The notes below the pieces were generated by a model. That model saw only the letters and a program-made list of their open reading frames with translations. It did not search any database and was not told the origin of the DNA. Shown here one piece after another: positions 56,581-64,000 of a stretch of DNA of 64,000 bases. How positions within the stretch are numbered: the first letter of the stretch is position 1; each line of letters opens with the position of its first letter. Position numbers and translations under genes: made by a program. The stretch comes from Glaciozyma antarctica PI12 (Eukaryota; Basidiomycota; Microbotryomycetes; Kriegeriales; Camptobasidiaceae), in the NCBI GenBank assembly GCA_002917775.1, contig KZ627159.1:204010-268009 (forward strand). Reading direction: 5' to 3'.

Positions 56581-59500
56581 ATGTCCTTTCCCATCTCATC
56601 TCGCCGGTGGGGCTCCTACCTACGTCCGCCAAAACTCCTACGAGACCCAGTCCTCTGGCCGCGGCGCCTCCCCGAATCACCAGTACCCCTACGCCCCTCA
56701 TCATCCTCTCCCTCAAGCACGCTTCGCCGGACCATCCAACCCCGTTCCTCAACAAGGTCCCGTCCAGCGCAAGCAGACCGTCCGAGGCGCCGTGCGAGGG
56801 ACGATTCGCGAAGCAGGGACCAATACTCGCCTCGCCGCTACTCCGTCGCGGGCGCTCACGCGTGGGAAGACGCTCACGCGCCCGGATCGGTTCGTCGCCC
56901 CTGCGCCGCTCATCAATCCTCCGGGAGCGATGGGCGGAGCCGTGCAGACGACTCTCGTCAACGGCGTACCGACTCTCACGACCAAGGAGTCGAATTGGGA
57001 CCCGTGGAGCATATTTGTCAACGTCGTCACGTTCTACGCTCCTCGGCGGCTCCTGACTTCGGTCGGCTTGACGGATCGAGCAAAGCAGCGGGCGTGGAAG
57101 GAGAAGGTCGCGCTGTGCACAATTGCCGTCTTTCTCATGGGAGTCGTGGGGTTCGTGACGATTGGGTTGACGAGGGTGCTCTGTCCGTCCGAGGGACCCA
57201 GGTCGACCTCAGCGTTCACGCGGTTGGGGAGTCAACCAGGTACGCTCGGAATACGTGCTCGACAGCTGTGAGGAACGCTAACTGTAGTGTCGCCTCCTGC
57301 AGGCTTCGTCGGGATCGAGGGATGGAACTTTCAAGTCACGACGGGTCGTAGTCCCCCCGCCTTCATCGACGTCGCGAACGATCTTTCCGGCTCCGACGTC
57401 TCCGACTACTTTGACCGAAGCGACGCCTCCTTTCCCCAATGCGCCGGTATCACCGCTCGCTACGCCACCACCAACCTCTGCAGCACGAGCGCGACCGCCG
57501 CCTCTTGCTCCCTCGACGCTCCTACGACCTCCCTCTTCAATTCCCTCGGCCTCACCAACTCGACTCAACTCGTCGGCTACGCCTGGGAGCAACTCGACGA
57601 GATCCCCAACTTTATGATCATCGACGGGAACGTCCTCAACCTTACCCCCTACATCCTCGCCAACCCTAATCCCATCGCCAACGACACGGTCGACACCGCG
57701 ATTCGTTACGTTCTGCAGATCATGGACGGAACGGGAGGAAAGGACGCCACGCGACTCTTCTACAACCGCAACGGGCTCAAGGACGCGATCCCCTGCCTCG
57801 TCGAACGCTACTACGCCGGCCAAATCGACAAGATCAGCCCCGGCTGCTTCATTTCGCAACTCTTCCTCTACGTCTTCCTCGTCATCGTCATGGGCATCGT
57901 CCTCGCGCGGTTCTTCATGGCCCTCATCTTCAGTTGGTTCCTCTCGGCCCGCATGGTCAAGCCTCCGAAGAACCTCAAGCGACCCGTCATCAGCCCCGCC
58001 GTCATGCCCGAAGGCGCCAACATCGACGTCAACAACACGACGGGCGCAGCGCCGTGGACGGAGCAGGCGGTCAAGCGCCAGCGGACGCAGCGGTCTTCGT
58101 CCGGGACCGGGACCGGCGAGCGGCGAACGGGAAGGGCGCTGAGGAGTACGCTGAGAAGGAGATGGGAGGAGCGAGCGAGGCGGTTGGGCCGGACGGGATG
58201 ATCAGCATGGCGTCGATTGGGGCGGAGCTGTTCTGCGTTTGCCTCGTGACGTGCTATTCGGAGGGAGAGGAGGGGATTAGGACGACGCTCGATTCGATCG
58301 CTGGGACGACGTACTCGGACGCGAGGAAATTGCTCTTTATCGTTTGCGACGGGATGATCACGGGGCATGGGGAGAAGAAGAGCACGCCCGATATTTGCGT
58401 GGGGATGATTGAGGCGGACGCGCGGTTCAGGGAGCCGCAGGCGATGAGCTACGTTGCGATTGGCGACGGTTCGAAGGCGCACAACCAGGCGATGGTCTAC
58501 GCTGGTCATTACAGTTCGTCCTCGCTCTTTCGACTGCTCGAGGAACCGCTCGCTGACGCTTTTTCGAAACGCAGCGAACGTCAAGGGTCATCGAACTCCT
58601 ACCATCATCGTCGTCAAGTGCGGTCTTCCCGAGGAAGCGAAGGAGGGCAAGCCCGGCAACCGAGGGAAGCGCGACTCGCAGATGGTCCTCATGAACTTCT
58701 TCTCTCGCGTTACCTACAACGATCGCATGTGCCCTCTCGACTACGACCTCTTCCGCAAGGTTCAGTCGCTCATGGGAGTCACGCCCGACTTTTTCGAAGT
58801 CTGCCTCATGGTGCGTTGGCGACGCGACTTGTGGTGCTCGAGACCTCGCTAACGTTCTTCGCTTCGCACGCAGGTCGATGCCGACACCAAGGTCTATCCT
58901 GATTCGCTCGGCTACCTCGTTAGGGTCATGCAGAACGACAACCTCGTCATGGGAGTCTGCGGCGAGACGCGGATAGCGAACAAGCGCCAGTCGTGGGTGA
59001 CTTGCATCCAAGTCTTCGAGTGCGTCGTCGCAAGCTTCCTCCCTCGATTCTTTCGCTGATTCACTGCGCTCGCAGGTACTTTATCAGCCATCATCTCTCG
59101 AAGGGCTTCGAGTCGGTCTTCGGAGGAGTGACCTGCTTGCCAGGTTGCTTCTCCATGTACCGGCTCAAGGCGCGCAAGCAGAACGACGGCGACTGGTTCC
59201 CCGTCCTCGTCCAACCGCAGATCGTCTCCGAGTACTCGCAGAGCATCGTCACGACCCTCCACCAAAAGAACCTCCTCCTCCTCGGCGAAGATCGATTCCT
59301 CACGACTCTCCTCCTCCGCACCTTCCCCAACCGCAAGATGATGTTCTGCCCGCAAGCGCGGTGCAGGACCGTCGCTCCTGACACGTTCGCCGTCCTCCTC
59401 TCCCAACGGCGTCGCTGGATCAACTCGACCATTCACAACCTCATGGAGCTCGTCCTCGTGCGCAACTTGTGCGGGACGTTCTGCTTCTCGATGCAGTTCA

Positions 59501-60708
59501 TCATCTTCATCGACCTCATCGGCACCGTCGTCCTCCCCGCCGCCATCTGCCTCACCTACACCCTCATCATCAACTACATCTTCTTCAACCCTCCCGCCAA
59601 CTTCTCCGACGCCATTCCCCTCCTCCTCCTTTTCGCCGTCCTCGGACTCCCCGGTGTCCTCATCCTCATGACGACGTTCAAGATCGTCTACGTCGGATGG
59701 ATGCTCGTCTACCTCATCGCCCTCCCGATCTGGAACCTCGTCCTCCCGTTGTACGCTTTCTCCAAATTCGACGACTTTAGTTGGGGCGAGACGCGCAAGG
59801 TCGCTGGAGAAGTCAAGGGCGACGACGGGCACGGTGGAGCGGGCGGAGTCGCGCAGAACGTCCCGTTGCGGAGGTGGGAGGACTGGGAGCGCTCGAGGCT
59901 GCGCAAGATCAAGCGGGATCAGAAGCGGCGCAAGGAGTTTGAGCGGACGTTCGGATCGAAGCACTTTTATGGCGCCGAGACGAGGGAAGGAGGGAGCGCG
60001 TATTCGGAGAGCGTCGCGCCGAGCGATTCGGTGTCGATGATGAGTCGCGACGACGATAGGTGGGGGATGCAGATTGGGGCGTATTCGGAGGATGGACCGA
60101 CGGAGGAGCCACCGCCTGTCGGGCTCTACACCGTCGACGACACTGAGTCGGAAGCGCACGAGACGATCGACGCGCACGACTTGGAGCGCGCTCTCGAGCA
60201 GGGATGGGGGGACGAACCGCAGTACCCACAGGACGGCTTGGGACGACAGTACGGCGGAGGACAGCGAACTTCGAACGGCTACGGCGCTTCGAACGACTCG
60301 CACTACGCCGCACCTACTCCCAGCGCTCCCCTCGTCGCTCCCCGCCTCTACTCTCTCACCGACGAACCCCTTCGCGACTCCTCCTACTCCATCTCCTCGA
60401 ACCCGTTCAACTCGACCACCTCGCTCGGCGGCGACTCTTCGTACGGCCACGAACCCTTCTCCCCGAACGGCTCGTCGTATCCTATCGTCCCATCGGTGTA
60501 CACGAACGATTCGCGTAACCCGCTCGTGCAGGGGAGTCGACCTGGGCCAGGGACGACGACGGGGTTCGAGCGGTCGACGAGCGGGGGGCATGCGAAGCAG
60601 CGGAGTAGGGAGGAGCAGGGGATGGGGATCGAGAGGGATGGGATGACGCCTAGTCCTAGTCGGGATCAGCAGTGGGATCAGCAGCAACAGGGGAGGAGGT
60701 TGGCGTGA
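56581..60708 (+). CDS. Class IV chitin synthase (Chs3-like)
   Basis: Integral membrane enzyme polymerising UDP-GlcNAc into chitin. Exons 56581-57239, 57303-58513, 58575-58810, 58874-59019 and 59076-60708 give about 1,294 residues. Order: disordered N-terminus, the conserved [20 protein letters not shown], a membrane segment ([20 protein letters not shown]), a cytochrome-b5-like stretch with [10 protein letters not shown], a second membrane segment, then the GT2 domain with [44 protein letters not shown] and QRRRWINS, three C-terminal membrane helices and a 300-residue tail. Two frame anomalies: the ATG 56581 (good Kozak context) is one base out of phase with the conserved N-terminus (extra base in 56584-56592), and one base is missing at about 58080-58140, between WTEQAVKR and [10 protein letters not shown]. 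Identity is secure; the N-terminal start is provisional. Confidence 0.93.
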
Positions 60709-61615
60709 TTCATGATTTCGGTGTATTCACTTTCTCTCCCCCTCCCTCCCTCGCTACTTTATATACCCCTCCACTCATACACACACACCTTCCCTTACCT
60801 CTTTACCCCCCCCCTCCCCATCGTGTCTCGCCTCGTTTCGCATTGCAGTAGAGCAAAAATCTTGGGACTCGCGTCGGTTTTCGTTCGAGAGGACTGCTGC
60901 TCGTTTCTGGGTTTACGCGATTGCCGGAGTGGAGGATGTTTTGGCTACATGGTGAGTACGTCTCTCTCTCATTCCTCCAGTCTCAGTCGACTGACAGTCT
61001 TTCTCTCAGCAGCGAACGGGAGCGATACTCGGGAGCGAGGCGAAATCTCGCTCGAGCCCGTCCTTCTGCTTCGTGCGGCTCGTTCCACACCGTACCACTG
61101 CTCTCCACCTGCTCGTTTTCGAAGCTGCTTGAAACCAGATCGCGAAGGAAAGGTGGAAGGAAAAGTCCGGAGCTGGGCGGAGATGGTTCAGAGGGTTCAG
61201 AGGGCTCGAGCGCGAGATGTGATGTGATGGGGCGTTGAGAGGTGAGTAAGAGCTGGGTGATGGGATGGAACTGCTTCTGATACTGCGTCGGTACTGTTGG
61301 TGAAGAGCGAGCGCGGTTGGCGTAGGTCTTTGCTCTCGCTGCTCCTGCTGCGGGATGGAGTGGCGACGCTCGGGAGTTCTTTCGTGCTGACCCAGGTCGG
61401 AACCTGCTGTGGCAATGAGTCGAACGATGTTCGTCTGGGGACTGGAGGAGGAGTAGGGGAAGCGAAGGGAGGCGCGTGAGGTTTTGAGGGAGAGAAGTCG
61501 TCAAAACAAGACGGTCACAATTTCGACTTCTTCTTCCTCTTCCTCTCCTCCCCCTTCTCTCCTCACGACGACAACACTCTCCGAGTACACCTCCCTCCCT
61601 CTCCCGCCAGCAGCC
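60709..61615. other. Intergenic: chitin synthase 3' flank and Mei2-like leader
   Basis: 907 bp. A good intron (60952-61009: GTGAGT, CTGAC, CTCAG) joins ATG 60936 to a frame ending near 61227 (78 codons, start MFWLHAANGSDTRERGEISL). It has no recognised family and may be an upstream ORF in the leader of the next gene. Confidence 0.35.
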
Positions 61616-64000
61616 ATGCCACCTCACTCACTCCCGACCACTATTCAAGACCTCTTCTCTCCCCTCCCCGTAGCAGTCACAGCTCCTCAGACGCTCGAGT
61701 CGCTCGCCAACACCTGGCTCCCCAAGGATCTCAGCTACGACAAGACTGGAGATCAGCTGGGAGCTCTTGAGGAGCACGCGCAAGAGGAGGAAAACGCGTC
61801 GTTTGAAGACGAGGGAGCGTTTTACTACAGGAGTGAGTCCCCCTCAACGCGTAGCCACCATCACAGCTCAACTTACTCTTCCTTCCTCGAGACTTTTCGA
61901 ACAACCCCTCTTACGCGTTCGAGACCCCTCCATCGAGTCCCAGCCACGCGCGCTCGTGCTCCGCGGCGTCGACCCCTCACGCGACTCCCTCGCGTTCCTT
62001 CCCAACCTCTCTCTCCACGCCACCCTCCGAACCAACTCTTCACTCCCTCAGTTCGACTCCTCTCACCCCGTACAGCGGTTCCACCGCCTCTGGCGACGCG
62101 TTCAACCCCGCCGTCGGATCCCCCTCCAGGCGCTTGCCGAGGGACAACGATTCCTTCTCCCTCCCCGCGACACCTCGCTCGATCGCGGTTCTTCAAGAGG
62201 AGGAGAAGAGGAGGAGGAACAAAGGGCCCTGGACGTGGCCTGCGCGTGGGGAGAGGGCGAAGGAGTGGAAGGAGGTGACGACGCCGACCAAGGAGGGAGC
62301 TGCGGGTCGTGAGGGAGAAGGGAGGATGCTCGGGGAGATGGGGAGCGGGGAGGAGATGCAGGAGAGGAGGGAGGAGCCGCTCGTTACGCGCTACGTTCGC
62401 GTCGAGGGCCTTTCGCGCGACGCCACCGAGGAGGAGCTTCGTGAGCTGTTCATCGTGCGTTCTCGTCTCCCATCCCACTCTTCTAAACTGACTTTTCGAG
62501 AACTCAGACGCGCTACAGCACCCTCAAAGGCTGCTTCACCGCCCTCCTGCGCACGCACGGCGTCGTCGTCTTGTGCTTCCACGACGCTCGACACGCCTTC
62601 AACTCGCTCGCCTCGCTCAACGCGTCTCCCACCTCTTTCCAGCCCTCCCTCCACGCTTTCTGCATCTCCCGCGAGTCTCTCGACATGGTACGTCTCCTCT
62701 CTCCTCTCCTCTCCTCTCCTCTCCCTCCCCTCCTCCCTCCTCCCAACCCCTCCTCCCCGCGCAAGATCTCGCACTAACCCACCCGCAGCTCAACTCCTCC
62801 CTCCCCAACCCCCTGCTCTCCCCCTCCGAAGCCGTCCTTATCCTCACCCTCCACGGCCCCCTCCTCTCCCCTCACTCCCTTCTCCACACCTTCGGCGAAA
62901 TCCGCTCCCTCCACCTCGTTGACCCTTCGACTTTCGTGATCGAGTACTGGGACGAACGGGACGCTGAGCGCGCGGCGGAGGTGCTGGATGGAAGGACGGC
63001 GGGGACGACGAGGTTGAGGTGCAGTTTTGAACCGAGCGTCGCGAGCACGGGGATGCCGAGAGCGCAGGCTCAGCCGCAGGTCCAGCCGCAGGTCCAGCCG
63101 CAGGTCCAGCCGCAGGTCCAGCCGCAGGTCTACAGGTCTCCGGCGAGGAGGCAGCAGGGGCAGATGCCGTTTGGGTCGATTGGGAATACGTTGGATGCGA
63201 GGACGCAGAGTTACGTTCCGCGATCGCAGGGGAGCAAGGTCCACAAGATGTCGCAGGTCGACGGCTACACTTCTCCTGTGCGTTCCCTCGTCTTCGTGCT
63301 GAATCTGGGAGGGAGCTGACGCGGTGGCGGATCGCAGCAGGCCTGGTCGCCGCCGAGGAACTCGCCTTCTCCTTCGACTGGAGTTCCGCGCTCGCAGGGC
63401 GGGACGCAGTGGGGGATCTTGCGCGAGGAGCAGATCCCTGCTGGGAACGTTCTCGACTTGGCCAAGATCGAGCAAGGTGAGTTCGTCTTGCGAAGCTGCC
63501 GAACGAGAAGCTGATGCGCTGTTGCAGGATTCGATATTAGGACGACGTTGATGATCAAGGTGTGTATTGGTGGGCTTCCACGTCCTGATTCTAACGTCGC
63601 TACCAGAACATCCCGAACCGCTTGAGCCAGGCCGATCTCATGGCGTTCATCGACGAGACCTCGCTCGGCGTCAGGAGCTACGACTTCCTCTACCTCCGCA
63701 TCGACTTCTCCAACAGCTGCAACACGGGCTGTACGTTTATTCACCAACTTCCGCTCCCTATCCTCACTGACACGGCCACTTTCGCAGATGCCTTCGTCAA
63801 CTTCATCTCGGTCGACGCTCTCCTCCAATTCGCTCGCGCCCGCCTCGGAACGCGCTGGAACCTCTTCCAGTCCGACAAGATCGTCGTCGCTTCGTACGGC
63901 AACATCCAAGTACGTTCCTCCCTCTCTCCCTCCTCTCCTCGCTCACTCGTCTTCGCAGGGCAAAGAAGCTCTCGTCAACCGCTTCCGCAGCTCGGCCGTC
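61616..64000 (+). CDS. Mei2-like RNA-binding protein, 5' part (cut by right edge)
   Basis: Related to Mei2, the RNA-binding switch protein of meiosis in fission yeast and plants. Exons 61616-61832, 61892-62454, 62508-62687, 62789-63277, 63338-63476, 63528-63559, 63607-63730, 63788-63909 and 63959 onward. A disordered N-terminus is followed by two degenerate RRMs (TRYVRVEGLSRDATEEELRE, then VLILTLHGPLLSPHSLLHTF) and the diagnostic C-terminal Mei2-type RRM: RTTLMIKNIPNRLSQADLMA, YDFLYLRIDFSNSCNTGYAF, VNFISVDALLQF, WNLFQSDKIVVASYGNIQGK, EALVNRFRSSAV at the edge. Exon 5 has tandem acceptors (GCAGCAG, 63331-63340), so one Gln may be optional. All visible junctions are in frame. It probably controls sexual development by binding RNA. 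Confidence 0.9.
63071..63130 (+). repeat. Five exact 12-bp repeats in the Mei2-like gene
   Basis: CAGCCGCAGGTC five times in tandem, encoding QPQV repeats between the second and third RRM. Identical copies suggest recent expansion. Confidence 0.9.

Noticed and set aside
58040-58190. Intron explaining the chitin synthase mid-gene frame change
   Set aside because: GT...AG intervals in the stretch are too short or a multiple of three, so none restores the frame.
1-64000. Transposons, retroelements, virus-derived elements, CRISPR arrays
   Set aside because: No reverse transcriptase, integrase, transposase or capsid-like segments, no terminal repeats and no spaced repeat array were recognised on either strand.

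Overview
The window is nuclear DNA of a yeast-like basidiomycete, most likely a red yeast of the Pucciniomycotina (Rhodotorula/Rhodosporidium/Sporobolomyces type). It is GC-rich and gene-dense, and nearly every gene is cut by introns of about 45-65 nt with GTGCGT, GTGAGT or GTACGT donors, a CTGAC/CTAAC-like branch site and a CAG acceptor. The protein set is a standard fungal housekeeping set. I saw no tRNA, rRNA, CRISPR array, transposon or virus-derived element. Gene models were built by eye from splice signals, reading frame and remembered family consensus; no database search was run.

Layout, left to right. 1-902: 3' end of an oxysterol-binding protein gene. 1.3-2.6 kb: SFR1/MEI5-like recombination mediator. 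3.1-8.6 kb: a 1,754-residue disordered plus coiled-coil protein of unknown family. 8.9-11.7 kb (-): ARP5 of INO80, head to head with TRS33 of TRAPP (11.8-12.8 kb). 13.8-14.9 kb (-): RRN11-like RNA polymerase I factor, head to head with a decayed F-box gene (15.0-16.1 kb) and its less damaged tandem copy (16.9-18.2 kb). 18.6-22.0 kb: UTP12. 22.2-24.8 kb (-): BRCT protein. 25.3-28.0 kb (-): ASNSD1, sharing a promoter region with AVL9 (28.6-31.5 kb). 31.6-32.7 kb: a small ABM-like protein and a secreted 8-cysteine protein. 33.4-37.6 kb: two inverted F-box/LRR paralogues flanking a proteasome-assembly chaperone (PSMG2). 38.9-42.5 kb: multi-KH RNA-binding protein. 42.9-44.9 kb: CMC2 and PPM1. 45.3-50.9 kb: DUF218 protein, UCH37 and a DUF1365 protein. 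52.3-55.7 kb: RPS29, EMI1-like, NAA38-like and RPS8. 56.6-60.7 kb: class IV chitin synthase. 61.6-64.0 kb: Mei2-like RNA-binding protein, cut by the right edge.

Functional threads: ribosome production (RRN11-like, UTP12, RPS8, RPS29), ubiquitin/proteasome (PSMG2, UCH37, four F-box-like genes), genome maintenance and chromatin (SFR1, ARP5, BRCT), membrane traffic (OSBP, TRS33, AVL9) and mitochondrial twin-cysteine proteins (CMC2, EMI1-like). Genes are not in operons, but several start head to head within 70-250 bp.

The main anomaly is a series of one-base reading-frame breaks inside conserved exons of genes that should be functional (TRS33, UTP12, the KH gene twice, PPM1, the chitin synthase twice, probably NAA38), while genes such as ARP5, ASNSD1, AVL9, UCH37 and the 5.3-kb coiled-coil gene have none. 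Consensus base errors are the simplest reading. Six of these eight carry one extra base, and two coincide with an in-frame TGA, so transcript or proteome data would be informative.
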